From an uncultured Bacteroidales bacterium (lineage in GTDB: Bacteria > Bacteroidota > Bacteroidia > Bacteroidales > F082), in the NCBI GenBank assembly GCA_937896895.1, contig CALBNV010000099.1:1-22770 (forward strand): DNA of 22,770 nucleotides, in the 5' to 3' direction. A program made the position numbers and the translations under genes. Below, piece by piece: positions 14,945 through 22,558 of the stretch. Position 1 is the first letter of the stretch. The number at the start of each line of letters is the position of its first letter. Below the pieces are notes generated by a model, which was not told the DNA's origin, ran no database searches, and saw only the letters and a program-made list of their open reading frames with translations.

Positions 14945-16045
14945 ATGAAAATAAAGAATTTTCCGAGGAAAGCCTTGTCATCGCGCAAAACATGCGTGCA
15001 ACTGATTGGTTCAGTTTTTTGTTGCTGGAAACAACTTGTCGGATGGACGGTCTTTGGCATAACACTATTTGCAATATTGAAAGGACTGTGCCATGACGCA
15101 TTTTGGATGAAGATTGCCGAACTGGTGTGTTTGTCTTCTCTCCTTGCAATAATTTATTGGGCGGTAAAAGCCCTTACTCCAGTGTATTGCCTCAGGAAGG
15201 AAGACCATAAGGTGACGTGGGCACAGATAATCCTGTTAGGAGCTATCGGTATATGGTTGATAGGTATTGTCCTTATTTTCAATATCAATAGCAACAGTGA
15301 GAGCTTTTTTGCATTCAGTATGATAGGCGTGGTTATGTCATACGTATTCCAAGATGCACTGAAAAGTGTTATGGCATTCTTCTATCTTCGAACAAATGAC
15401 CTTATTCATATCGACGACTGGATAGAGGTGAAGAGTCATGGCATTGACGGGATACTGAAGTCGATAACATTGACCACCGTTGTCATAGAAAACTGGGATA
15501 CGACGACATCTTCTTTCCCCACATACATACTTAAAGAGGGACACTTTCAGAACAACCAGCGTATGGTTGACGGAAAAACCCACGGTCGCATGATGATGAT
15601 GAACTTCATCATTGATACAGGTTGGATACATACTTTGAAAGAAGAGGATGTGAAAAGTACCAAAGAAAAACTGGCAGAGGCAGGACAAACAGATTTTATC
15701 GGTATGGATGAAATAAAGGTTGGGGCTTTGAACATGGAGATATACCGCAAATATCTTTATCATTGGCTGATGCGTCAGCCGGTGGTGGCGCATGAACCTC
15801 GATTGATCGTCAGATGGTTGGAACAGACAAACGAAGGTATGCCGCTACAGTTATATATTTTCATAACAGAAACATCATTTGAATCGTTCGAATGGCAGCA
15901 ATCACAGATTGTCGAACACACCGTCAAGTCGTTGGAATGGTTCGACCTGCAACTCTATCAGAGTCCGTCAGGCTATGATGCACGCAACAATAACATTTAT
16001 CTGACTCAAAAAGAAGCAACACGCAGAAAGGAAAAACAGGTATGA
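14945..16045 (+). CDS. MscS-family (YbdG-like) mechanosensitive ion channel
   Basis: This 366-residue inner-membrane protein has four predicted hydrophobic segments (about 30-47, 56-76, 92-112, 119-147). The last is the pore-lining helix region, running into SYVFQDALKSVMAFFYL. The following MscS beta domain, NDLIHIDDWIEVKSHGIDGI and VVIENWDTTTSSFPTYIL (150-195), is characteristic of the YbdG branch, as is the later NNQRMVDG with HGRMMMMNFIID. It is somewhat shorter than E. coli YbdG. Its stop overlaps the next gene's ATG by four bases (ATGA), implying coupled synthesis with a RyR protein. That makes a ligand-controlled or effector channel worth considering instead of simple osmotic safety. 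Pore activity is inferred from family. Confidence 0.88.
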   Translation: MKIKNFPRKALSSRKTCVQLIGSVFCCWKQLVGWTVFGITLFAILKGLCHDAFWMKIAELVCLSSLLAIIYWAVKALTPVYCLRKEDHKVTWAQIILLGAIGIWLIGIVLIFNINSNSESFFAFSMIGVVMSYVFQDALKSVMAFFYLRTNDLIHIDDWIEVKSHGIDGILKSITLTTVVIENWDTTTSSFPTYILKEGHFQNNQRMVDGKTHGRMMMMNFIIDTGWIHTLKEEDVKSTKEKLAEAGQTDFIGMDEIKVGALNMEIYRKYLYHWLMRQPVVAHEPRLIVRWLEQTNEGMPLQLYIFITETSFESFEWQQSQIVEHTVKSLEWFDLQLYQSPSGYDARNNNIYLTQKEATRRKEKQV

Positions 16046-17091
16046 AAGAAGATCTCTTTAAATATTTGAGTAGGAAGGATGGAACCCTCATCAGCGACGA
16101 TGTGAAGAAATGCTGGTACGAAGCACGAGCATACGTGTTGCACAACCTGCCTGCATGGGAGGGCAAAGATGGTATCGGCAAAGATAGTGGCAGACATCTT
16201 GAATTCGTTATCGGAGGCACTTCTACTTTGATGCTTTCTGTAGTCAGGCAGATAGCGCTGTCGGCACACTACACGAACTTCAATGATGCAGACGGCAGCA
16301 ATGCTACTGTCATCAATGTTCCGTGCAACAACAGCGATAAGGAAAAGGTCGAGGACTTGCTGAGGTCGGAGGAGTGTGTCGCCAACTTGTACGATTTGTG
16401 CAACGAGAACTTTGTTGATATAAACATAAAACTCGTCGATAATGACTTCGAGAACGAGGGGGCTATACGCATCACCGAAGATGATGTGAGGAGCTATATT
16501 GAAACACAGAATGACGACATATATTCAATAGACACGAGAAGGGCGCAATATGTGAACATGGTGTATAATATGGGGTGCGAAATCAACAACCTGCCGCCTG
16601 ATGACCCGAACACCGCAGAGAGGTACAACATTGCGCTTGACGTGTTCTGTTATCAGCAGTCAGCAAAACAAAGGACAGCATGTTGGAATGATTGTGCCAA
16701 AGTGAATCCGGCAACAGGTGACGTAAACCAATTTGACATACGCAACAAACTGTCAAGTGTGTTTTGTGCCGACTGTTTCGACTCACGTATTCGCGGAATA
16801 AAAGGCTCTGTAGCCGACAATCTGGAGATTCTTTCCATGTGTGAACATTCTCGCTGGGTGATGGAAAAACTCATACTCGGCTTCGCACCATTCTCCAAGG
16901 AAGACATGTATAGGGACGAGGAACTCTTTGACAAAGAACGTCGGGAATTTCGGAAGAGACAGAAAAAGGCGTTTAAGCATATAGACTTGTGTTCGTATCA
17001 CGACTTGAAGAGAATCAATCCTGAAGATATGAAATACGACTGTTTCCTCATGCTTGCCATCCCACATATTTTGTCAGAAGTGAAACTATGA
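16042..17091 (+). CDS. Rossmann-like plus RyR-domain cytoplasmic protein
   Basis: The 349-residue product has no signal or membrane segment. Residues 52-135 look like a degenerate Rossmann-type nucleotide-binding unit (HLEFVIGGTSTLMLSVVRQI, then ATVINVP and VDINIKLVDND). The strict GxGxxG is missing, replaced by GGTSTLM. FCYQQSAKQRTACWNDCAK (202-220) recalls the region before RyR in TrkA-N/RyR fusion proteins. The RyR domain (about 258-345) carries MCEHSRWVMEKLILGFAP and later KHIDLCSYHDLKRINPEDMK. RyR domains are proposed ligand-binding modules in prokaryotic conflict systems. Its ATG overlaps the channel stop by four bases, so it may be the channel's regulatory subunit. The N-terminal fold is moderately uncertain. 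Confidence 0.8.
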   Translation: MKEDLFKYLSRKDGTLISDDVKKCWYEARAYVLHNLPAWEGKDGIGKDSGRHLEFVIGGTSTLMLSVVRQIALSAHYTNFNDADGSNATVINVPCNNSDKEKVEDLLRSEECVANLYDLCNENFVDINIKLVDNDFENEGAIRITEDDVRSYIETQNDDIYSIDTRRAQYVNMVYNMGCEINNLPPDDPNTAERYNIALDVFCYQQSAKQRTACWNDCAKVNPATGDVNQFDIRNKLSSVFCADCFDSRIRGIKGSVADNLEILSMCEHSRWVMEKLILGFAPFSKEDMYRDEELFDKERREFRKRQKKAFKHIDLCSYHDLKRINPEDMKYDCFLMLAIPHILSEVKL

Positions 17092-17234
17092 CGCTATCAA
17101 AATTTCAGACCAAATGTTGAAGTGTGTAATGGCCTCCGGAATACGGACGGCAAGTTAAACCAAAATAAGTAAAAGGTGAAGAGTCCTGATGCCAAAATAA
17201 TTGCTATATTTATAAATTTTAATTGATTCTTGTT

Positions 17235-17519
17235 ATGACAACCTACACTCCAAACCCAATCAACACCGACGACATAGAACTCGACGGCGAACTCCTCGAA
17301 CTGACAGAGAAACTTGCGGAGAACGTTCACGAAATGTGGGCGTTCGGACGTATCAACGACGGATGGCGCTACAGCGAGAAACGCGATGACGCGGCAAAGA
17401 CGCACCCGTGCCTTGTGCCTTACAGCCAACTGCCTGATTCCGAGAGGGAATACGACCGCAACACTGCGTTGTCAACGCTGAAACTCATTGTCAAACTCGG
17501 ATATAAAGTGGAGAAATGA
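17235..17519 (+). CDS. Stand-alone RyR-domain protein
   Basis: The ATG at 17235 gives 94 residues; an upstream in-frame TTG (17223) is unlikely. Residues about 25-90 are a canonical RyR domain: LAENVHEMWAFGRINDGWRY, KRDDAAKTHPCLVPYSQLPD, SEREYDRNTALSTLKLIVKL. It keeps the conserved H-x-x-W, G-W, T-H-P-x-L-V-P-Y and E-x-x-Y-D-R-x-T positions better than the RyR domain of the gene before it. It is 143 bp downstream of that gene. A possible weak -7 box (TATATTTA, 17205-17212) precedes it, and the decayed FGE gene begins right at its stop. Likely a small cytoplasmic ligand sensor; the ligand is unknown. Confidence 0.9.
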   Translation: MTTYTPNPINTDDIELDGELLELTEKLAENVHEMWAFGRINDGWRYSEKRDDAAKTHPCLVPYSQLPDSEREYDRNTALSTLKLIVKLGYKVEK

Positions 17520-18308
17520 TGGACTTACCGCTGAAAAGATATTTCGACAAAAGTCTGTCGTCATGGCGGAAACAACGGCGTCAATACGATGTACATCAAG
17601 CCGGCCGGTGAAGGGCGGCACGTTCACCATGGGCGCGACATCCGAGCAGGGGGCGACGCATACGGCGACGAGAAGCCGGCCCACAGCGTGACGTTGGGCG
17701 ACTACTACATCGGCAAGTTCGAGGTGACTCAGGAGCTCTGGGAGGCTGTTATGGGAAGCAATCCGAGCTATTTCAAGGGGAGCAACCTTCCTGTTGAGCA
17801 GGTTAGCTGGGACGACTGCCAGACGTTCATAAGGAAGCTGAACAGTCTGACTGGTAAGAACTTCCGCCTTCCCACGGAGGCAGAATGGGAGTACACGGCG
17901 AGAGGTGGAAACAGGAGCAAGGGGTACAAGTACAGCGGTAGCAACAATATAAGCGATGTGGCGTGGTATTGGGAAAACAGCGGAGACAGGGTGCTGTCTG
18001 GTGAATGGGATTATGATAAGATTAAAAACAACAATTGCAGAACCCATCCCGTAGGTATGAAGTCGCCCAACGAGCTCGGTATCTACGACATGAGCGGCAA
18101 CGTTTACGAGTGGTGTCAGGACTGGTACGGAAGTTACAGCAGCGCAAGCTAGATCGACCCTATGGGCCCGTCTTCTGGCTCCAACCGCGTTCTTCGCGGC
18201 GGTAGCTGGAACTACAACGCGAGGTACTGCCGTGTTTCGAATCGGGACAACGATACGCCCGTCTACCGGGACATCAACTACGGCTTCCGCCTCGTCCTTG
18301 TTCCTTAG
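17520..18308 (+). pseudogene. Decayed FGE-sulfatase-domain gene
   Basis: The coding sense is about 85% identical by hand count to the FGE domain of the gene at 71 over the body (DYYIGKFEVTQELWEAVMGS; LPTEAEWEYTARGG; GNVYEWCQDWY). It carries several lesions. Upstream pieces (NNGVNTMYIKPAG and VKGGTFTMGATSEQ) lie in different frames. A G5 run at 17649-17653 needs one more G to restore the frame to GDAYGDEKPAHSVTL. A TAG at 18150-18152 stands where the paralogue has CAG. After that stop the frame stays open to TAG 18306-18308 through an intact RGGSW...GFRLV tail. The copy has an extra stretch of about 14 residues (SGEWDYDKIKNNNCR region). No signal peptide or PEGA repeats precede it. Assembly error at the G run is possible, but three independent lesions make decay more likely. 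Confidence 0.8.
18183..18296 (+). other. Candidate DGR-type variable region (VR2)
   Basis: This codes NRVLRGGSW through GFRLV, now downstream of an in-frame stop. It is rich in AAC, TAC, GAC and ATC codons and differs from VR1 at 16 of 37 codons, against 13 of about 89 in the FGE body just upstream. Most changes are compatible with adenine mutagenesis of an AAC-rich template. Confidence 0.5.
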
Positions 18309-18366
18309 TTTCACCAAAGGACATCAGTCTGAAATGCTAAGCTGAAGAGAGGGAAGAGGGGAGTGG

Positions 18367-18507
18367 AAGCTGCGGAGCAGGGGCGGTTCCCGCAGCGTAG
18401 TCGCCCAAGGCGGCAAGGGACGCAGCCGCACTGGGCGACGGAGCATGCGGAAACCGCGGGGAAATTTCGACGTTGTCCGGTTGTAGAGACGGGGCATGCC
18501 CCGTCTC
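18367..18507 (+). repeat. Long intergenic repeat, copy B, downstream of the FGE pseudogene
   Basis: Homologous to 2257-2400 over the full length, beginning AAGCTGCGGAGC and ending in a GTAGAGAC palindrome. It starts 58 bp behind the FGE reading frame's final stop. The paired segments GCGGTTCCCGC and GCGGAAACCGC keep ten of eleven base pairs of the copy-A stem. Confidence 0.8.
18483..18507. repeat. GTAGAGAC-family palindrome 5
   Basis: GTAGAGACGGGGCA/TGCCCCGTCTC, with a perfect 22-bp palindromic centre; the last three bases of the right arm are lost (AAA in place of TAC). Confidence 0.85.
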
Positions 18508-18539
18508 AAAGAAAATGTTGTATAGCCGCGTCGCAGATT

Positions 18540-18567
18540 GTAGAGACGGGGCATGCCCCGTCTGTAC
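18540..18567. repeat. GTAGAGAC-family palindrome 6
   Basis: A 28-bp palindrome with core GGGGCATGCCCC and one mismatch in the right arm (CTGTAC). It is followed by GTTACGCCGAGGGAATGT at 18572-18589, which recurs exactly at 18671-18688. Confidence 0.85.
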
Positions 18568-18571
18568 GTCT

Positions 18572-18688
18572 GTTACGCCGAGGGAATGTAATCCGAGGTT
18601 TTGATTATATATGATTGTCAAACCGTCGTTGTCCGGTTGTAGAGACGGGGCATGCCCCGTCTCTACGGTTGTTACGCCGAGGGAATGT
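18572..18688. repeat. 99-bp-spaced duplication
   Basis: The 18-mer GTTACGCCGAGGGAATGT occurs at 18572-18589 and 18671-18688. Palindromes 6 and 7 are offset by the same 99 bp, so a palindrome-plus-tail unit appears duplicated in tandem. Confidence 0.7.
18639..18666. repeat. GTAGAGAC-family palindrome 7
   Basis: A perfect 28-bp palindrome, with arms GTAGAGACGGGGCA and TGCCCCGTCTCTAC and no mismatches. Confidence 0.9.
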
Positions 18689-18701
18689 CAAACCAAGTTC
18701 C

Positions 18702-18760
18702 ATTCGTTCGATTCGTGGTGAGAAAAATTCGTTCAATTCGTTCAATTCGTGGTGACAAAA
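18702..18760 (+). repeat. ATTCGTT(C)(A/G) tandem motif upstream of mfd
   Basis: Iterations of ATTCGTTC and ATTCGTGGTGA(G/C)AAAA lie directly upstream of the mfd promoter. A single ATTCGTGGTGACAAAAT copy occurs upstream of the promoter at 3106. TTCG at 18746-18749 falls 18 bp before the -7 box and might serve as the -33 element. Confidence 0.6.
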
Positions 18761-18767
18761 TTTTTCG

Positions 18768-18775
18768 TATCTTTG
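18768..18775 (+). promoter_or_regulatory. -7 box of mfd, seven bases before the ATG
   Basis: TATCTTTG followed by CGGCTTT and then the ATG at 18783. Transcription should start within about three bases of the start codon, giving a near-leaderless mRNA. Confidence 0.75.
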
Positions 18776-18782
18776 CGGCTTT

Positions 18783-21700
18783 ATGAAAAACGACCCTAAA
18801 TCATATTACAAAGACGATGCGCGTGTCGCGGAAGTCGTTGGTTTTCTTGATGATAGGAAAGACGTCTTCTGCAAGAACCTCGTCGGTTCGGCCAAGGCTT
18901 ACGTCACCGCAGCGGCGGCGGAACGGCTCGGCGGACAGCATTTCGTCGTCTGCCCCGACAAGGAACAGGCGGCGTATTTCTACAACGACCTCGAAAACAT
19001 CTACGGCGAACGCGAGACCGACTACGCCAAGAAGATGGTGCTCTTCTATCCGACATCGTACAAACGACCCTACGAGCCGGAGAAGGCCGACAACACCTAT
19101 ATATTATCACGCACCGAGGTCTTGCAACGCGTCTCCACATCGGAACGGAAGACCATAATCGTCTCTTATCCGGAAGCCCTCTGCGAGAAGATCGTGACGC
19201 GTAAGATAATGAACAAGAACACATTGAAGCTCGCTGTCGGCGATAAATTCGACATGGACTTCATCACCGACACGCTGCTCGAATATAACTTCGAACACGT
19301 GGATTTCGTCGTCGAGCCGGGACAGTTCGCCATCCGGGGAAGCATCGTCGATGTGTTCTCTTTCGCCAACGATTACCCGTACCGCATCGTCTTCGACTTC
19401 GACGAGATTGAGTCGATACGCTCGTTCAACCCCGTTGACCAGCTCTCCATCGAAAAACTCAACCGCATCGTGCTTCTGCCGAATCTGCAAGACCATAAAC
19501 TGTCGGAAGAACGTGAGACGATTTTTCAATATCTTAATAATCAGACTGTCGTGTGGCTTGAGGAGACCGATTTCCTCAAAGAGAGAATCGATATTGAATA
19601 CAAGAAAGCCATTGACGCCTACGATGCGCTCGAAGAGCAGGAAAGCCTACCCGAACCGGAGGATGTCTTTGCGGAAAGCAATGAGATATTAACGCAACTT
19701 GATGATTTCAAGACTGTTACGTTTGAGACATATTCCGATTCAACGGGTAAGGAGATTGTCGATTTCAACACTTCGGCGCAACCTGTCTTCAACAAGAACT
19801 TCGACATGCTTCTCGAAAGCATCAACTCATTGAAAGACAAAGGCTTCAGAGTGCTTTTCTTCTCCGAAAGCAAGAAACAGCTCGAACGTATCCAGAGCAT
19901 CCTCAACGACCTTCAGAAGAAAGGCGATGATGTCGATGATCTTGCGGGCGATTTCGAGCCTGTGCTTTACGCGATAAACTCCGGCTTCATAGACAACGAC
20001 CTGAAACTGTGCTGCTTCACCGACCATCAGGTCTTCGAACGTTACCACCGTTTTCATCTCCGTGAAGGTTATGCGGCTAATCAGGCACTGACAATCAAGG
20101 AACTTTACAACCTGAAGCCGGGCGATTATGTCACTCATATCGACTACGGCATCGGGCGTTTCGACGGCTTGGAAATCGTTGAGAGTCAAGGGAAACAGCA
20201 TGAGTCAATGCGGCTGGTATATCAGAACGGCGACCTGCTTTATGTGAGCATCCACTCGCTTCACCGCATCGCGAAATATTCGAGCAAGGACGGCGTGGAG
20301 CCGACGCTGAGCAAACTCGGCTCGAACGCGTGGAACAAGCTGAAATCAAAGACGAAAGGCAAGGTCAAGGACATCGCCCGCGAGCTGATCAAGCTTTACG
20401 CCGAGCGTAAGAAATCAAAGGGTTTTCAGTTCATGCCCGACACTTACCTTCAGACGGAGCTTGAGGCGTCGTTCATGTACGAGGACACGCCCGACCAACT
20501 CAAGGCGACAATCGACGTGAAACGCGACATGGAGAAAGAAAGCCCGATGGACCGTCTCGTGTGCGGCGACGTGGGCTTCGGCAAGACCGAGGTGGCCATC
20601 CGCGCCGCGTTCAAGGCGGTGTGCGACGGCAAGCAGGTCGCCGTGCTCGTCCCGACAACAGTGCTCGCGCTCCAACATTACAACACCTTCATGAACCGTC
20701 TGCGCGGCTTCCCGGTGACGGTGGACTACATGAACCGTTTCAAGACCGCTAAAGAACAGAAAAAGACCGTCGAAGAGGTCAAGGCCGGACACGTGGATAT
20801 TTTGATCGGCACACACCGTATCATCTCCAAAGACGTGACGTTCAAGGACTTGGGCCTTCTCATCATCGACGAGGAGCAGAAGTTCGGCGTCTCCGCCAAG
20901 GAGAAACTGAAACAGCTGAAGACCAATGTTGACACCCTGACACTGACGGCTACGCCGATACCGCGCACGCTTCAGTTCTCGATGATGGGCGCACGCGACA
21001 TGAGTGTCATCACCACGCCGCCGCCAAACCGCTATCCCGTTGAGACTGAGCTGCGTTCGTTCTCGCCGGAGGTGGTGAGAGACGCCATACAATATGAGCT
21101 TGCACGCGACGGACAGGTGTTCTTCGTGCATAACCGCGTGCAGAACATCATGGATGTCCGCGACCTCATCCAGAGCTGCGTGCCGGGCGCGAAGATCGCC
21201 GTCGGGCACGGACAGATGAACGGCGACGACCTCGAGAAGGTCATGCTCGACTTCATCGACGGCAAATACGACGTGCTCCTGTGCACCACCATCATTGAGG
21301 CGGGGCTCGACATCCCGAACGCCAACACCATCATTATCAACGACGCGCATAAATACGGCTTGAGCGACCTGCACCAGCTGCGCGGCAGGGTGGGGCGTTC
21401 AAACAAAAAAGCGTTCTGCTACCTGCTGACACCGCCGCTGCATCTGCTGAGCGATGAGGCACAGAAACGGCTCCGTGCCCTCGAACAGTTCTCCGACCTC
21501 GGCAGCGGCTTCAACATCGCCATGCGCGACCTCGACATCCGCGGCGCAGGCAACCTGCTCGGCGCCGAACAGAGCGGCTTTATCAACGACATCGGCTTTG
21601 AGACTTACCATAAGATCCTTGACGAAGCCATCGAGGAACTCAAAGAGACTGAGTTCAAAGACCTGTTTGAGAAGCCTGACGCCGAGAAGGTCTATGTCAA

Positions 21701-22157
21701 AGAATGCCAGATCGAGTCGGACCTCGAGATACTGCTGCCCGTGGAGTATGTCGATTCGTCGGCGGAGAGGATTAGCCTCTACAACGAACTCGACCACATC
21801 GAGACGGAGGAAGGCCTGATGCGTTTCACCGACAGGCTCATCGACCGCTTCGGCCCTGTGCCGCCGCAGGCTAACGAACTGCTTGACACAGTGAGGCTGA
21901 AATGGCTCGCCCGTGACCTCGGATTCGAGAAAATAGTGCTGAAACACAACGACTTGACCGGCTATTTCCTCGAAGACAACAACTCCGGTTATTTCGATTC
22001 TGATATCTTCCGCAAAATCCTGACGTATGGCTCGACACATATCAAACGCTGTCAGTTCAAAGAACAGAACGGCAAGAACGTGCTGGTACTCAAGGCAATC
22101 GACCGCGTGAAAGACGCGCTTGAAGTGCTGAGGGAGATTTCGGGGATTGGAGAGTAA
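18783..22157 (+). CDS. mfd: Transcription-repair coupling factor Mfd
   Basis: Mfd is the DNA translocase that removes RNA polymerase stalled at lesions and recruits UvrA. The 1124-residue product has the UvrB-like N-terminal region (for example VEPGQFAIRGSIVDVFSF) and the RNA-polymerase-interacting CarD-like domain from about 444 (LKPGDYVTHIDYGIGRFDGL). The helicase core follows: Walker A GDVGFGKT 596-603, DEEQ 696-699, TATPIPRT 722-729, the TRG-type stretch SMMGARDMSVITTPPPNRYP, and motif VI LRGRVGRS 866-873. The C-terminal TRCF domain covers about 970-1080. Length is normal for the Bacteroidetes form and there is no damage. It is the one clear housekeeping gene here and sets the right boundary of the accessory cluster. 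Confidence 0.98.
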   Translation: MKNDPKSYYKDDARVAEVVGFLDDRKDVFCKNLVGSAKAYVTAAAAERLGGQHFVVCPDKEQAAYFYNDLENIYGERETDYAKKMVLFYPTSYKRPYEPEKADNTYILSRTEVLQRVSTSERKTIIVSYPEALCEKIVTRKIMNKNTLKLAVGDKFDMDFITDTLLEYNFEHVDFVVEPGQFAIRGSIVDVFSFANDYPYRIVFDFDEIESIRSFNPVDQLSIEKLNRIVLLPNLQDHKLSEERETIFQYLNNQTVVWLEETDFLKERIDIEYKKAIDAYDALEEQESLPEPEDVFAESNEILTQLDDFKTVTFETYSDSTGKEIVDFNTSAQPVFNKNFDMLLESINSLKDKGFRVLFFSESKKQLERIQSILNDLQKKGDDVDDLAGDFEPVLYAINSGFIDNDLKLCCFTDHQVFERYHRFHLREGYAANQALTIKELYNLKPGDYVTHIDYGIGRFDGLEIVESQGKQHESMRLVYQNGDLLYVSIHSLHRIAKYSSKDGVEPTLSKLGSNAWNKLKSKTKGKVKDIARELIKLYAERKKSKGFQFMPDTYLQTELEASFMYEDTPDQLKATIDVKRDMEKESPMDRLVCGDVGFGKTEVAIRAAFKAVCDGKQVAVLVPTTVLALQHYNTFMNRLRGFPVTVDYMNRFKTAKEQKKTVEEVKAGHVDILIGTHRIISKDVTFKDLGLLIIDEEQKFGVSAKEKLKQLKTNVDTLTLTATPIPRTLQFSMMGARDMSVITTPPPNRYPVETELRSFSPEVVRDAIQYELARDGQVFFVHNRVQNIMDVRDLIQSCVPGAKIAVGHGQMNGDDLEKVMLDFIDGKYDVLLCTTIIEAGLDIPNANTIIINDAHKYGLSDLHQLRGRVGRSNKKAFCYLLTPPLHLLSDEAQKRLRALEQFSDLGSGFNIAMRDLDIRGAGNLLGAEQSGFINDIGFETYHKILDEAIEELKETEFKDLFEKPDAEKVYVKECQIESDLEILLPVEYVDSSAERISLYNELDHIETEEGLMRFTDRLIDRFGPVPPQANELLDTVRLKWLARDLGFEKIVLKHNDLTGYFLEDNNSGYFDSDIFRKILTYGSTHIKRCQFKEQNGKNVLVLKAIDRVKDALEVLREISGIGE

Positions 22158-22164
22158 ACCTTTT

Positions 22165-22188
22165 AACCCAAACCATAACCCAAACCAA
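22165..22188 (+). repeat. 12-bp tandem duplication after mfd
   Basis: AACCCAAACCAT is followed directly by AACCCAAACCAA, starting 8 bp after the mfd stop. Function unknown. Confidence 0.6.
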
Positions 22189-22215
22189 AACTGCTGGCGC
22201 CGCTGGGCTTGCGGG

Positions 22216-22266
22216 CTGCCCGGAGGGCAGTATTTCAGTAACCGGGTACGCGGCACGCGTGCCCGG
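22216..22266. terminator. Two adjacent GC-rich hairpins behind mfd
   Basis: CTGCCC-GGA-GGGCAG (22216-22230) is followed by an 11-bp stem, CCGGGTACGCG-GCA-CGCGTGCCCGG (22242-22266), with one G-T pair. The first is followed by TATTTC; neither has a full T tract. They could end mfd transcription or stabilise its 3' end. Confidence 0.5.
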
Positions 22267-22339
22267 CAGCGTGATATGTCGCTCGGTGTCTGCCCGGCAG
22301 TGTGCCGCCTGCCCGTGCATAAAAAAACAAAAAAACCTC

Positions 22340-22368
22340 TTGCGGCATCGGAAATTTTTGTACCTTTG
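22340..22368 (+). promoter_or_regulatory. Promoter of the 3'-terminal transcription unit
   Basis: TTG at 22340-22342, an 18-bp spacer, then TACCTTTG at 22361-22368. It precedes the 32-codon ORF by 8 nt and the next clear gene by about 260 nt. Confidence 0.65.
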
Positions 22369-22376
22369 CCGCCCAA

Positions 22377-22475
22377 ATGGGAAAAATACTTGCTATATAT
22401 GATGAACGGGAGTTTCCGGCGCGTGATACCGCGCCGTCGGGCTTGAGTATTACCCCCCCCTATACAAGTCGTTAA
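22377..22475 (+). CDS. Possible 32-residue leader ORF
   Basis: The ATG lies 8 nt after a good -7 box and the frame runs 32 codons (MGKILAIYDEREFPARDTAP, then SGLSITPPYTSR). It contains a 7-bp inverted repeat and, near its end, a run of eight C (22453-22460) that could slip. It is either a short leader peptide for the exported-protein gene downstream or a chance ORF in a structured 5' UTR. No family is recognised. Confidence 0.3.
   Translation: MGKILAIYDEREFPARDTAPSGLSITPPYTSR
22418..22435 (+). promoter_or_regulatory. Hairpin within the leader
   Basis: GGCGCG-TGATAC-CGCGCC is a perfect 6-bp stem (7 bp with the flanking C-G pair) inside the 32-codon ORF. Confidence 0.5.
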
Positions 22476-22500
22476 TAATCAATCAATTAGATTTTTTGAG

Positions 22501-22542
22501 GCGGAAATATGCGCCGTCAGTCAGTGACTGTCGGCTTTCCGC
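22501..22542 (+). promoter_or_regulatory. Long stem-loop in the leader of the last gene
   Basis: GCGGAAA pairs with TTTCCGC, GCCG with CGGC, and CAGTCA with TGACTG, separated by a five-base bulge and a T-T mismatch. Together this is 17 base pairs in 42 nt. A T6 run precedes rather than follows it on the plus strand, so it is not a standard terminator for that strand. A role in the 5' leader of the downstream gene is inferred. Confidence 0.6.
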
Positions 22543-22558
22543 GTTTCCATGCGTCAGC

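Noticed and set aside
18225..18245. tRNA-Ser 3'-end duplication as an attachment site
   Set aside because: Only a short TTCGAATC match, inside coding sequence, was found; far too little for an att repeat.
18363..18614. 83-codon ORF in the repeat region behind the FGE pseudogene
   Set aside because: It is a translation of repeat copy B and the palindromes (recurrent ETGHAPS peptide), which occur in non-coding positions elsewhere in the window.
18483..18666. CRISPR array
   Set aside because: Three palindromic repeats occur, but the spacings are unequal (57 and 99 bp), spacers are partly duplicated, and no cas genes are present.
20415..22376. Long minus-strand ORFs opposite mfd
   Set aside because: They lie antisense to strongly conserved mfd motifs and have no family resemblance or promoters.
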